Source: Candidatus Helarchaeota archaeon
GTDB taxonomy: Archaea; Asgardarchaeota; Lokiarchaeia; Helarchaeales; RDOG01
Direction: 5' to 3'
Assembly: GCA_029838215.1 (NCBI GenBank)
Contig: JALGVI010000012.1
Coordinates: 1 to 64,000, forward strand
DNA length: 64,000 nucleotides
Under the pieces are notes generated by a model. The model searched no databases. It had not been told where the DNA came from and saw nothing but the letters and a program-made list of their open reading frames with translations. Made by a program: the position numbers and the translations under genes. Positions 47,955 to 58,257 of the stretch are shown here, in pieces (the stretch's first letter is position 1; each line of letters opens with the position of its first letter).

Positions 47955-48446
47955 ATGATACAAGATCGATCCTTGATAAAAGATTTCGTGATCATCGTGA
48001 AAATAGATAAACAAGTTCAAATCAGGCGAGCAGTTGAAGCCGATTTATCCAAAATGCATGACATAGAAGTTAAGTCTTTCTCACATCCTTATGGCAAGGA
48101 CTTTTTTCGTTATCTTTGGAAGCAAAAGACGACCCGATTTTTCGTGGCAGTATCAGATGGGGAAGTCATTGGATATATTATTGGGTTAAGGCGTGATGAA
48201 AGAGTGGGACACGTGGTTTCTATCGCAGTTACTCCCGGTCAACAGGGCAAGGGTATTGGAAAAAGCTTGCTGAATCGAGTGGTAGAAGACCTCGGTTCCG
48301 AAGAGATTTGGCTTGAAGTTAGCACTGAGAATGAAAAAGCACGTAATTTTTATGAAACGATGGGGTTCAGATTTAAGGAACATCTTCCACGTTACTATCA
48401 AAGTGGCGAAGATGCCATTCGAATGGTCCTATTTATTGCCAAATAA
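47955..48446 (+). CDS. GNAT N-acetyltransferase, RimI-like
   Basis: VSIAVTPGQQGKGIGKSLLNRVVEDL, LEVSTENEKARNFYETMGFRF. Confidence 0.92.
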   Translation: MIQDRSLIKDFVIIVKIDKQVQIRRAVEADLSKMHDIEVKSFSHPYGKDFFRYLWKQKTTRFFVAVSDGEVIGYIIGLRRDERVGHVVSIAVTPGQQGKGIGKSLLNRVVEDLGSEEIWLEVSTENEKARNFYETMGFRFKEHLPRYYQSGEDAIRMVLFIAK

Positions 48447-48469
48447 AAAAGGAGTTCATTTTCAAAAAT

Positions 48470-49249
48470 TTAGTTGATCAAGTCAAATAATTGATTTATT
48501 ATAGTAGTATCAACTTTTGGGTATTTCTTTTGAAATTCTTCAAAAAGCATCTCTGCTTCTTCTTTGAACTCCACGTATTTCGATCGGTGAGTCTCAGCAA
48601 AACGACCCCTTGAAGTCTCGTAATAGAATTGAGCTTGAAAAATCTTGTTTCTAATCTTTAAAAGTTCCATTTCGATTTGTGACCGAACTTCAAATAGACC
48701 AATTGCATACGTGATGTATTCACCAACCCGATTTGAAACTTGGATCAAGCGGGTGAATGCCTTATTGAGATATGGGGCAAATTTCTTTTTTACATCTTCA
48801 ATGGGCATTGTTTCATAATACAAGCTCAGCTCATAATTCGTAAAATCTTCACCAATGGTCTCCACGTCAAACTCATCATCAGGACCTTGCTTGCGTAAAA
48901 CATCTGGCAATACTAAATGCTTTATTTGCAGGTAGACGTCTTCTAAGATACGAGCATAATCTTCATTTGAAAACCGGTTTTCAATATTTTTCGCCATGTA
49001 TTGAATTGACCGCTCGATTATGGTTGGAGTATGTTGAAAAGTTACCGAGAATTTAATTCTCTTTCTTTTCACGTCTAAATGAACAATGGCAGAGATTCGT
49101 TCACCTTTTTTATATAGAACTCTGACCGTGAATGGGTCTATTTCCTCAACCAGTCCTTGAGCTTCTTTTTCCGTTAATTCCTCCTGAATTACGGATTCAA
49201 TGGTCGGTTCTTCTTCTTCCCAGATATCATCTAAATCCATGGAGGTCAC
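48470..49249 (-). CDS. Hypothetical protein, largely helical
   Basis: 259-aa ORF; coiled/helical composition, no recognised motif. Confidence 0.55.
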   Translation of the reverse strand: MTSMDLDDIWEEEEPTIESVIQEELTEKEAQGLVEEIDPFTVRVLYKKGERISAIVHLDVKRKRIKFSVTFQHTPTIIERSIQYMAKNIENRFSNEDYARILEDVYLQIKHLVLPDVLRKQGPDDEFDVETIGEDFTNYELSLYYETMPIEDVKKKFAPYLNKAFTRLIQVSNRVGEYITYAIGLFEVRSQIEMELLKIRNKIFQAQFYYETSRGRFAETHRSKYVEFKEEAEMLFEEFQKKYPKVDTTIINQLFDLIN

Positions 49250-49549
49250 GATAAAAATTCAATTAATTTTAATGCTTTGTTTATTCTCCGCAAGTCATAA
49301 TTTAAACTTAATTGAAAGCATGAGTCAAGTTCATTCCTATAATGAGCATGGCTTTCTGGATGCGATTTTTTCCATTATAAGTCAATTCTAGCGGCAAGAT
49401 GCTGTCTAGTATTAACGATTTTCAATAAAAGACTTTAAATACCTGTTATTCATTGAAACAATCGAATGAGAGTTGATGCAGGTCAAAACTCGAGTTTACA
49501 AGCTCATTTCTCGCTGAATTCGACTTGAGCTATTATTACACGATTTAAA

Positions 49550-50980
49550 ATGAACGATTTAAAGGATAGGTCTTTCATGGACAAGCAAAAACTTCTTGAC
49601 GATTTAACAGGGATAGTTGGAAAAAGTAATGTATCGATTGATGAAGCCGTTCTCTTTCTTTACTCATCAGATGTAGCATTTGAATCGGATATTTTCCCCG
49701 ACATTGTTGTTCGTCCGTCGACTACGGAGGAAGTCTCCCAGATCGTGCGTTACGCAAATGATAACAAGATTCCCATCACGCCAAGAGGTGCGGGAAGCGG
49801 TGCGTCAGGTAGTGCCGTTGCAGTAAAGGGCGGCATCCTTCTCGATCTCACGCGCATGAATAAAATTCTTGAATTGGACACGGATAATTTCATGGTCGCG
49901 GTTCAGCCAGGCGTTGTATTAGTAAACTTGAATGAATATCTCAAGCCACATGGATTGTTTCTACCCGTTGATTTGGGTAGCGCCTCAATGGCAAATATAG
50001 GTGGAACCATTGCTAATAATGGTGGAGGGTTGCGAGCCGTAAAATATGGCGTGATGAGAAATTACGTCATGGGATTGGAAGTCGTCTTACCATCAGGGGA
50101 AATCTTGGAAACAGGCGGAAAAACGCGTAAAAATGTCGTGGGTTATGATATAGTGAGCTTATTTACAGGCTCTGAAGGCACGCTCGGTATCATTACAAAA
50201 GCAATCTTGAAGATTATTGCAATTCCAAAACACGTTGGAGTCGTTTTTGCAGTTTATGATGACTTGTATAAAGCAGGAAAAACCGTTCCGGCAATATTTA
50301 AATCTGGAATCTTGCCCAGTGCAATAGAAATCTTGGATCAAACCGCAATTTTAGCAATAAATAAATATAGACCCGATGTTAACTTGCCACAATCTGCAGA
50401 AGCAATCCTATTGTTTGAAATCGATGGACCGATTCCCATTGAACGTGAAATCACCATTATTGAAGAGACGTGCAGAGAACAAGGTGCAATAGAAGTGAAA
50501 AAAACTACTGATGAAGCAGAGCGAACACGCTTGTGGGAAGCACGAAAATTGGTCGGTGCCGCATCTACTCGAGTGCGGGAGGGATATTCACGCGTGTATG
50601 AAGGAGAAGATATCACGGTAACACCAATGGACATTCCCGATGTTCTCCTAGAATTAAGAGCACTCTCAAAGAGGTACGACTTGCCAATTGTCGTATTCGG
50701 TCATATTGGAGATGGTAATTTACATCCTGCTATAACGGTCCGAAAAAAAAATCCGCAGGACCTCCTAAAGCTTAAACAGTTAGTTGATGAAATTCATGAA
50801 TTGGCACTCAGCAAAGGCGGAGTAGTTACAGGCGAGCACGGTATCGGCGTGCAGCGTGCCAAGTATTTAAAGAATAATCCGCTCAATTTACATGTCATGC
50901 GATTAATCAAAAAAGTATTAGATCCAAATAACATCATGAACCCGGGAAAAATGGATTTAGACCCAATTTACGAAGCGTAG
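49550..50980 (+). CDS. FAD-linked oxidase, glycolate oxidase/D-lactate dehydrogenase (GlcD-like)
   Basis: ITPRGAGSGASGSAVAVKGGILLDLTRMN, ANNGGGLRAVKYGVMRNYV, GHIGDGNLHPAI, GVVTGEHGIGVQRAKYL, NPGKM. Confidence 0.94.
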   Translation: MNDLKDRSFMDKQKLLDDLTGIVGKSNVSIDEAVLFLYSSDVAFESDIFPDIVVRPSTTEEVSQIVRYANDNKIPITPRGAGSGASGSAVAVKGGILLDLTRMNKILELDTDNFMVAVQPGVVLVNLNEYLKPHGLFLPVDLGSASMANIGGTIANNGGGLRAVKYGVMRNYVMGLEVVLPSGEILETGGKTRKNVVGYDIVSLFTGSEGTLGIITKAILKIIAIPKHVGVVFAVYDDLYKAGKTVPAIFKSGILPSAIEILDQTAILAINKYRPDVNLPQSAEAILLFEIDGPIPIEREITIIEETCREQGAIEVKKTTDEAERTRLWEARKLVGAASTRVREGYSRVYEGEDITVTPMDIPDVLLELRALSKRYDLPIVVFGHIGDGNLHPAITVRKKNPQDLLKLKQLVDEIHELALSKGGVVTGEHGIGVQRAKYLKNNPLNLHVMRLIKKVLDPNNIMNPGKMDLDPIYEA

Positions 50981-52177
50981 ATGAGGACAATGGAAAAATT
51001 AAAAGATTTAGAACAAGAAATGCTGAAATGCGTGCGTTGTGGTAAGTGCCGCGACACTTGTAGAACATTACTTGAAACAGATGAAGAAGGAGATTTAGTT
51101 CCAACGTGGGAGTCAAGAAGCTCTCGAGGACGAGTCCGCATGGCTTTGGGCTTGGTTCAAGAAAAAATACCATCAACGCCTCGATTGATTCAAGATTTTT
51201 ATAATTGTCTATTATGCAATCGATGCGTGTCTACTTGTCCAAGTGGTGTTGACGTTCCGAAAATCATTGAAGGCGTCCGTGGATTCATCGTAGGTGAAGA
51301 TCTTGCGCCTCCCAATGTAAAAGCACTCCTTCAAGCACTTGATGAGACACGTAACATATTCGAAATGGATCAAGATGAGCGGCTCATCTGGACGGAAATG
51401 GAAGCAGAAGAAATAATGGAAGACAAGGTTTTGAAGGAGGCAGACCTATGCTTTTTTGTGGGTTGTCAGGCATCTTTCAAAGGATCTCTTGCAGGCATCC
51501 CTGAAGCGATTGCCTTGATCTTGGATTCCCTTAACATCAATTTTACCGTTCTTGGCGAAGAAGAATGGTGTTGCGGTAATCCATATTTCCTTCTCGGACT
51601 TGAGAATGAAAAGGCCAAGGAACTGGTATCACACAACATAGAAAAAATGCAGGAACTCAAGGTAAAGCAAATCTTAACCACCTGTCCGGGATGCTTTCGC
51701 GTGTGGACAAAAATCTATCCAAAAATTTGGGGCCAACCATTACCCTTCGAGATCATCCACTCCACCCAATTCTTCTCGGAATTGATTGACAAAAATCACA
51801 TCAACATTCCTAAAAAACTCCAGCAAATCGTTGGATATCAAGATCCTTGCGAGTTAGGACGTCATTGTGGGATATATGAAGAACCCAGAAAGATATTGAA
51901 CCATCTTGCAGGCTCAAATTTTAAGGAACTCCCATTAAATAGAGACGACTCCAACTGTTGTGGTGGTGGCGGATTAGCCAAAGCCGTAGCTGAGAAGATG
52001 ACATTAGAGATTGCTAGATTCAAATTACATGAGTTCCTCGATATTGGAAGCAATTTGTTAGTTACTGCTTGTCCTGCTTGCTATGAAAATTTGATGAGAG
52101 GATTGGACCAGAGCGAAGAAAAAATTGAAATTAAAGACGTGAATCAACTGCTGGCAGAATTACTCGATCTCTCATGA
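50981..52177 (+). CDS. Fe-S subunit with two 4Fe-4S motifs and CCG domains (GlcF/HdrD-like)
   Basis: CVRCGKCRDTC, CLLCNRCVSTCPSG, EEWCCGNPYF, DDSNCCGGGGLAKAV. Confidence 0.93.
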   Translation: MRTMEKLKDLEQEMLKCVRCGKCRDTCRTLLETDEEGDLVPTWESRSSRGRVRMALGLVQEKIPSTPRLIQDFYNCLLCNRCVSTCPSGVDVPKIIEGVRGFIVGEDLAPPNVKALLQALDETRNIFEMDQDERLIWTEMEAEEIMEDKVLKEADLCFFVGCQASFKGSLAGIPEAIALILDSLNINFTVLGEEEWCCGNPYFLLGLENEKAKELVSHNIEKMQELKVKQILTTCPGCFRVWTKIYPKIWGQPLPFEIIHSTQFFSELIDKNHINIPKKLQQIVGYQDPCELGRHCGIYEEPRKILNHLAGSNFKELPLNRDDSNCCGGGGLAKAVAEKMTLEIARFKLHEFLDIGSNLLVTACPACYENLMRGLDQSEEKIEIKDVNQLLAELLDLS

Positions 52178-52833
52178 AAACGTTTTGCTCCTCTCAGGAC
52201 TTCTTTTATTGCACCGCTCTCGCCTTTTTCTAATAATTTTTTCTTTCTTTTTATGTCACCGACGGCGTTAAAATATAAGGCAAAGAAAACACCAACCAAA
52301 AATAGTGATATATCAACGATCCAATAAATCAAGTCTATCGGAATTGCCGGCTGTAGCAAATACCGAAGAAATAACTGTTCCAGATAAAAATTGATGAAGG
52401 CGATATTACTAAGCTCACCACTGAATTGAGGAAATATCGGATAACACAAATATACCGTGTGAAAGATGGAGAACAATGTCCCAGCCAAATGAATAAGTGG
52501 TAAGGTAGCTAAAATATATTGTTGCCGATCTTCTTTAAGTGCAATTATGATAATGAAAATGACAATGCAAATCACGCCAATGATTAACAGGTTATGGCTG
52601 TATTTCATTGCATCCGAAATGATGAGATTCCCCTCAACGAAGATCATCGTTGAATCAAAATCAACGAGAAAGTATGGAATGAAACGAAGATAGTTTAAAA
52701 TGTCCAAGGAGAACAGAAGCAAAGATAATAGTATGAAATCCGGAAGAAATATGAGAATAAAAATCAAAATAAGGCTCAATTTTTGAAATTTTGCTTTCAG
52801 GACAACTGCAAGACCTATCAAGGCGAAAAACAT
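52144..52833 (-). CDS. Membrane protein, unknown
   Basis: Multiple hydrophobic segments; overlaps the 3' end of 50981..52177. Confidence 0.55.
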   Translation of the reverse strand: MFFALIGLAVVLKAKFQKLSLILIFILIFLPDFILLSLLLFSLDILNYLRFIPYFLVDFDSTMIFVEGNLIISDAMKYSHNLLIIGVICIVIFIIIIALKEDRQQYILATLPLIHLAGTLFSIFHTVYLCYPIFPQFSGELSNIAFINFYLEQLFLRYLLQPAIPIDLIYWIVDISLFLVGVFFALYFNAVGDIKRKKKLLEKGESGAIKEVLRGAKRFHERSSNSASS

Positions 52834-52844
52834 GTCAAATCACT

Positions 52845-53288
52845 TCATTGTTGCATGTGTAGATTCATCAAATAATGACCAAAATAAGCAAGAACAACGA
52901 CGAATGCAGAAAGAAATATTATCAGACCCACTACTTGTGAAACCATGATGACAATCACATCCGTTAGCATGGTTGGAGGAATTTCATAATTTAATAAAGT
53001 ACTCAGCAACATCGTCAGGATGTTCCAAATAAGGAAGCATAGATTAATGACAGTAAACGTTAGAAGAGCATGAAAGAATCGGGTTCGATGTGGACTTTCC
53101 ATCCCGGTACAAACAGTTCGAAACATTAGTGGAATGGCAATGAAGAGAGATAAATAATATGGCACGGAAATAATGATCAAAAACGTGAGTAGTTCTATTA
53201 ACATGAGTTGATCCCAGCTCAGCAGTTTATAAAGTGCGTCGCAAAGCACAAAGACAAATCGTCTTACAGAATTCAATGATTTTTTCAC
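52845..53288 (-). CDS. Membrane protein, unknown
   Basis: About four hydrophobic segments; overlaps the 3' end of 53227..54222. Confidence 0.5.
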   Translation of the reverse strand: MKKSLNSVRRFVFVLCDALYKLLSWDQLMLIELLTFLIIISVPYYLSLFIAIPLMFRTVCTGMESPHRTRFFHALLTFTVINLCFLIWNILTMLLSTLLNYEIPPTMLTDVIVIMVSQVVGLIIFLSAFVVVLAYFGHYLMNLHMQQ

Positions 53289-54222
53289 AATTATCTAATA
53301 TAATTTGAGATGTTGTTTCTGGAGTCTCTTCCTTATCAATCGCCATCTCTACTTTTCGTTTTTCCTCTTTCGATGGCTCGATCTTGTTCAACACGTCAAT
53401 TGCTTCTTTTGTCTTATTGAATAAGAAAGATGAAATGGAATCAGAGAGCAACTCGGACGTCAATCGAAGAATGGGCAAGGTATCACTGAGTGTTTTAGTA
53501 GGTTGGGACTTGATAAAGCTATTTGACATTCGTCCGAGAGTTTCGGCAGCTTCGTTTATCGTCACGATGAAAAATGCAAAGTCCATGGCATCTTGCGTGT
53601 TAATTTTCATCTTCATTAGGATGGAAGGCTGGATCAGACCTTTCCTAAGCTGTCGATGAACTCTCAAGTAATAACGATTTATATTATCTCTTGAGGAAAG
53701 CACGGCTTGTGCAACGGATTTATCATTATTTTCAACGGCATAAATGAAATTATTCATGAGTTCCAAGACATTCCTACTAACCATTTTAATCAATTCGTTC
53801 AGTGATGTTTCCTTCAAAGCCATGATGTCTTTGATGATAACCACGTTAGGAGTCTTGGAAAGAATCTCAAACCCGAGAAGATTAGAAACGAGATTTGATA
53901 TCTTTATGTACTTGTCTTGCGTGAATGGGGTCTTAGTTTCAATTTTTATCACGTCATTACCATCAAGAAACTTCGTTTGAATGACGTATGACAACGTTTT
54001 CATGTCTTGATATTTGTCAACATCAACCGTTGCCAGCATCTTCGATTCTGTTTCCTCCATGATGAAAGGCATGATTAGTAGAGAACCATCAGGATTTTCA
54101 AATACCTGAACTTCATTTTCTTCATTTAAACCGTGTTTTTTAGTCCAAGCCCGCGGAAGGCTCATTATTAATGTCTTTGACGATCCCCATTTGACAAGTT
54201 TTCGGGTTTCTCCGATTTTCAC
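53227..54222 (-). CDS. AbrB/SpoVT DNA-binding domain plus PhoU domain protein
   Basis: N-terminal TRKLVKWGSSKTLIMSLPRAWTKKHGLNEENEVQVFENPDGSLLI; helical PhoU-like remainder. Confidence 0.85.
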   Translation of the reverse strand: MKIGETRKLVKWGSSKTLIMSLPRAWTKKHGLNEENEVQVFENPDGSLLIMPFIMEETESKMLATVDVDKYQDMKTLSYVIQTKFLDGNDVIKIETKTPFTQDKYIKISNLVSNLLGFEILSKTPNVVIIKDIMALKETSLNELIKMVSRNVLELMNNFIYAVENNDKSVAQAVLSSRDNINRYYLRVHRQLRKGLIQPSILMKMKINTQDAMDFAFFIVTINEAAETLGRMSNSFIKSQPTKTLSDTLPILRLTSELLSDSISSFLFNKTKEAIDVLNKIEPSKEEKRKVEMAIDKEETPETTSQIILDNCEKIIEFCKTICLCALRRTL

Positions 54223-54462
54223 GTCTCCAACCTCTCGGAACTTCGCAACATATTCGTTTATTCTTGAATTTTATTTAGTTAGTTCGTTTATAAATTATAA
54301 TAATTTTGTGACTAGTTTATAAATATACATAAAAATTATCCAAAAAAACAAGCGGAAAAAAAAACAAGCATTTTTCTTTTTCAAGTTACCGATTGTATCC
54401 GTAAAAAAAAGAGGATCCGTGTTGGATTTGGATCCGGAAAGAATAAAAGAGGGATGAATTTA

Positions 54463-54630
54463 TTAAGAGTAACCGAAAATCTCGGTAAGCAAGCTTGATA
54501 ATTTCTGATTTAATCCATATACGGAATTTGAATCAATGATGATTTCATCATGATTAGTCTCGTTTGATAGCTCGAGCCGAGCAAAATATCCTGCTCCATC
54601 GCTCCACTTTTTAATCCGCACGTTAAACAT
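54463..54630 (-). CDS. 55-aa hypothetical small protein
   Basis: Manual translation MFNVRIKKWSDGAGYFARLELSNETNHDEIIIDSNSVYGLNQKLSSLLTEIFGYS*; not in ORF track. Confidence 0.45.
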   Translation of the reverse strand: MFNVRIKKWSDGAGYFARLELSNETNHDEIIIDSNSVYGLNQKLSSLLTEIFGYS

Positions 54631-54981
54631 TTAGCTCAATTCTCCAATTTTTATGATCGACATCTTGCGATAATTTATCTCTCTTTAATTTTTAAGAGAG
54701 TTGAGGAGATCAAGAAATTCATGAAAAATTTCGTAATCCAATTTTCCAGTTTCCGACTTATTTTTATTAGAATTCAATAAAATTTGAAGTAATATCGGAG
54801 CACTATTGAATGAATTTGTAGGAACGATTAGAAAGAGTTCCGAGCTTTAAAAAAATGGCGACGACACGATTCTATTGGTCTTGAGTTTGATTAGAATTAT
54901 CGGTTCATTACGTGAGAAAAATTTTTTAACCCTTTTCATTTTTTATAGATAAAGTGAATTTTTGTCAAAACACGGAAATGA

Positions 54982-55449
54982 TTGTTGATATTCATGACGA
55001 CTGTCTACGATATTCCTGCTGATGCTTTTATTGAAGCCATGGCTAAAGAATTAAAAGAGAAACATGAGGCAGTTAAGCCTCCAGAATGGTCTGAGTATGT
55101 TAAAACGGGAGTTTCAAAAGAAAACATACCTGAGAATCCTGATTGGTGGTATGTTAGAGGAGCTTCCATCCTGCGTAAGATTTACATTAGACCAAATGTT
55201 GGCGTGCAGCATTTGCGGAATGCTTACGGAAGCCGGTATCGCCGCAATAAGATGCCCGCCCATTTTAGAAAGGGAGCCGGAAAGATCATTCGGAAGCTCC
55301 TGATTCAAATGGAAGAAGCTGGTCTTGTAGAAAAGTCAGAAGGTAAGGGTCGCAGAATTTCCCGCAATGGGAGATCTGTAATGGACAGGGTGGCACATTC
55401 CGTGAAAAAATCTCTCGAAAAAGAAATTCCCGCTCTTCAAAAATATTAA
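54982..55449 (+). CDS. rps19e: Ribosomal protein S19e
   Basis: VYDIPADAFIEAMAKELKE, PDWWYVRGASILRKIYIRPNVGVQHLRNAYG; likely start MTTVYD near 54994. Confidence 0.96.
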   Translation: MLIFMTTVYDIPADAFIEAMAKELKEKHEAVKPPEWSEYVKTGVSKENIPENPDWWYVRGASILRKIYIRPNVGVQHLRNAYGSRYRRNKMPAHFRKGAGKIIRKLLIQMEEAGLVEKSEGKGRRISRNGRSVMDRVAHSVKKSLEKEIPALQKY

Positions 55450-55464
55450 TGGAGTGTAATTTCA

Positions 55465-55809
55465 ATGTCAGATGAAGAATTGGAAGAGATTCGACGAAGA
55501 AAAATGGCACAGCTCCAAGCTGAGGCTCAACAGCGAGCCGCGGTACAAGAGCAACATGAAAAAATAGAAGCCCAGAAGACGGCTCTTCTTCGAACGATCT
55601 TGACACCTGAAGCTCGCACCAGATTGAATAGCATTAAAATGGTCAAGCCCCAATTCGCAGAAGGCATTGAATTGCAGTTGATCCAACTTGCACAATCTGG
55701 TCAATTATCTCGAATGGGCATTTCAATTCCCATAACGGACGAGCACCTGAAAATGATATTATCAAGAGCTCAGGGGAAAAAACGGGACATGAAGATTCAG
55801 CGAATATAG
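55465..55809 (+). CDS. PDCD5-family DNA-binding protein
   Basis: DEELEEIRRRKMAQLQAEAQQ, TPEARTRLNSIKMVKPQFAEGIELQLIQLAQSG. Confidence 0.94.
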   Translation: MSDEELEEIRRRKMAQLQAEAQQRAAVQEQHEKIEAQKTALLRTILTPEARTRLNSIKMVKPQFAEGIELQLIQLAQSGQLSRMGISIPITDEHLKMILSRAQGKKRDMKIQRI

Positions 55810-55818
55810 GTGAAAGAT

Positions 55819-55968
55819 ATGGTAAAAAGCTTGCCAAAAAAGATACGACTTGGAAAACGTAACAAGGAAAATAATAGCGTGCCTGCGTGGATCATCGTGC
55901 GCACGAAAGGAAAAGTCCGAACGCATCCGAAGAAGCGACGTTGGCGGGCAAGTAGGTTAAAAGTATAA
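55819..55968 (+). CDS. rpl39e: Ribosomal protein L39e
   Basis: Manual translation MVKSLPKKIRLGKRNKENNSVPAWIIVRTKGKVRTHPKKRRWRASRLKV*; below ORF track cutoff. Confidence 0.93.
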   Translation: MVKSLPKKIRLGKRNKENNSVPAWIIVRTKGKVRTHPKKRRWRASRLKV

Positions 55969-55973
55969 AAACA

Positions 55974-57443
55974 TCATGTTTTTTTAGGTTTTTTATGTTT
56001 TATAGGTTGGACGTGGTCGTGCTTCATCAATTTTGTTAAATTTTTTCCTAAATCCATGAGTGCACTGCTCAATCCTTCCTCGTAATCCTTGATATCATCG
56101 AGCTTTGAACCGAAATCAGTCAATTCTCGCGTTATACTGGAGTTATAGCCCTTCAAATCGGCGATCTCGCTCTTTATTTCCAATTTAAGATTTTCAAAAT
56201 CGTCTTGTAAAGTCTTCACGGCAACCAGAACATCATTAAAACCATCAATGATCAATTGCAAGTCATCCGTGGTGAGGGATCCTTTACTCACGGCAGGCAA
56301 AACGGGAAGTTGAAATTTCGAGCCTTTTGCTTTGGGATCACCAGACTTGGCACCGACTTTTGCCATACTGGTTCTTCCCATAACAGCATTGATAAAATCA
56401 ATGGTTTGAATCCACCGATGATCCTTGTGCTTTTCAATTGCCCATTCGATCATGCTCATGAATAGCTTCTCGTGATAGAACCATTTCAGGACTTTGTTCC
56501 TGAACATTTCCCACGACCCAATGCAGATCACTTTTCCCAATCCGACTTCTGCAACAGCCATCACGCAGGCATTGGTTGGATCAGCGATGGCATCAGCCCA
56601 AGCAACAGGCCTTGCATTTCCAGCAATTTCCAAACTGCAAGCAGAACGCAAGCAGACTTCTTTCACGCCTTTCACGGCAGGATGATCAGCAAACTTGGAT
56701 ATCATTGGCAGGGTAGGAATTCCATTATTATTTACTTCATCAGTCACCTGATTGTTTTGGAACGTTATGCCAAATTCACGTGAAAGCGCATTTAGATTGG
56801 TACCCCTACCATGATCCCCGCCAGCGTTACTTAATAAAATAAGACTTCCACCATTCTTCACGTAACGAACGAGATTCTTGATTTCTACGGGATTAAATTT
56901 TGAATGATCAGGACAGGCAAATATCACGACATCATAGCGAACCAATCGTGGTTGAACCATTACATCATTAAACTCGAAGCATTTGAATGCGTAGTCTTGA
57001 AGAAGCCTTGTCAAATCTTGGAATGAGTCTTGGAGTTTTCCCCGTTCATTCAAATTTCTATCAAATGCGATATAGGCTCTCCAAAGATGTTTTTTCCGGG
57101 GACGACTTTCTGACCTGTCTTTCGGGCTAGTAGTACTGCTGGACTCGAGTAACTCGCCTTTTTCCGTTGAATCTTCCTTCGGCGAAACGATTTCTTCAGA
57201 TTCATTTGATTCATTTGATTTAATCTCTTTTTCAGGTTCAGGTGTTGCATCTTGAATAGCAAGCTGGTCAAAACTGAAACCATCATGTGATGTCTCTGTC
57301 GAAACCGTGTTACCAACGGACTCTTTTGCGGCTTCCAATTCTTTTTCAAGTTCTAACTTAAGATCTGTGGGTTCTTCAACAGGAAGTAAAAGATTTTCAT
57401 CCGTGCTTTCTTCTTTTTTTGCTTTCTTTTTCGGTGGTGTCAA
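55974..57443 (-). CDS. Disordered N-terminus plus class I glutamine-amidotransferase-like (GldG/IFT52 GIFT-like) domain and C-terminal coiled coil
   Basis: YDVVIFACPDHSKFNPVEIKNLVRYVKNGGSLILLSNAGGDHGRGTNLNALSREFGITFQNNQVTDE. Confidence 0.6.
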   Translation of the reverse strand: MTPPKKKAKKEESTDENLLLPVEEPTDLKLELEKELEAAKESVGNTVSTETSHDGFSFDQLAIQDATPEPEKEIKSNESNESEEIVSPKEDSTEKGELLESSSTTSPKDRSESRPRKKHLWRAYIAFDRNLNERGKLQDSFQDLTRLLQDYAFKCFEFNDVMVQPRLVRYDVVIFACPDHSKFNPVEIKNLVRYVKNGGSLILLSNAGGDHGRGTNLNALSREFGITFQNNQVTDEVNNNGIPTLPMISKFADHPAVKGVKEVCLRSACSLEIAGNARPVAWADAIADPTNACVMAVAEVGLGKVICIGSWEMFRNKVLKWFYHEKLFMSMIEWAIEKHKDHRWIQTIDFINAVMGRTSMAKVGAKSGDPKAKGSKFQLPVLPAVSKGSLTTDDLQLIIDGFNDVLVAVKTLQDDFENLKLEIKSEIADLKGYNSSITRELTDFGSKLDDIKDYEEGLSSALMDLGKNLTKLMKHDHVQPIKHKKPKKT

Positions 57444-57701
57444 GGATATTTTCTCCTTCCAGTTTGCAAGTTTTGAGATCTTCTTGCCTTATTTTCCATT
57501 TATTATTAAAATACACTGCGGCGTGAAAGTCTTTAAAAAATTCTAAATTGCTGGTTTTTATATGAAATGAATTTATTTTAATTTCCTACTAAAGTTTTGC
57601 CGTTCAAATGAACAATTTTAATAAGCTTAATTGAATTTTATAAATACAATTTCATTAATGATTTGGGAATTGACGGAAGTCAATTTTTTGAGGTTTCCAC
57701 G

Positions 57702-58202
57702 GTGAGTACAAAAAAACCGAAAAAGGCAAAAAAAGCAAAAAAAGCGGAGGAAAAGCCAAAAGTCAAGGAAGAAACACCCGAAGCCATCGAGGATGATGAG
57801 GATGAACTCATTACTGATGAGTCTCTTGAAGAATTGCCTGAAGATGAATCTCTCGAAGATTTAATTCAGCTCGAAGAGAAAAAGGGTGAAGAGCCTGAGC
57901 TTGAAGAATTATTAAAAAAGAAGGCTGAAAGGCGGGAAGCGGAACCAATCATTGAAGAACGGCTTTATACGGTTCCACTGGGTCGAACACGGAATGTGCC
58001 TCATTATAAACGGTCAAAAAAAGCCGTGACCATATTACGAGAATTCCTAATGCGCCATTTAAAACCCGAAGAACTCGTCATCGCACCAGAACTTAACGAA
58101 TACATCTGGTCCAGAGGCGTGAAAAATCCACCACGTAAAGTAAAAATTCGGACCACGAAAACGGCAGAAGGTCTCGTTACGGCATATCTCATTAAAAGTT
58201 GA
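57702..58202 (+). CDS. rpl31e: Ribosomal protein L31e with long charged N-terminal extension
   Basis: C-terminal RLYTVPLGRTRNVPHYKRSKKAVTILREFLMRHLKPEELVIAPELNEYIWSRGVKNPPRKVKIRTTK; Lys-rich then acidic extension; GTG start 57702 proposed, ORF opens at 57663. Confidence 0.9.
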   Translation: MSTKKPKKAKKAKKAEEKPKVKEETPEAIEDDEDELITDESLEELPEDESLEDLIQLEEKKGEEPELEELLKKKAERREAEPIIEERLYTVPLGRTRNVPHYKRSKKAVTILREFLMRHLKPEELVIAPELNEYIWSRGVKNPPRKVKIRTTKTAEGLVTAYLIKS

Positions 58203-58257
58203 TTTCATTCTATATTCTAATTTCTATTCTTTCATTCATGTCAAAACGTGAAAAATC

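Noticed and set aside
54223-54980. Possible ncRNA in a ~750-bp region with little annotated coding
   Set aside because: A 55-aa ORF accounts for part of it; no convincing structured RNA seen by eye in the rest.
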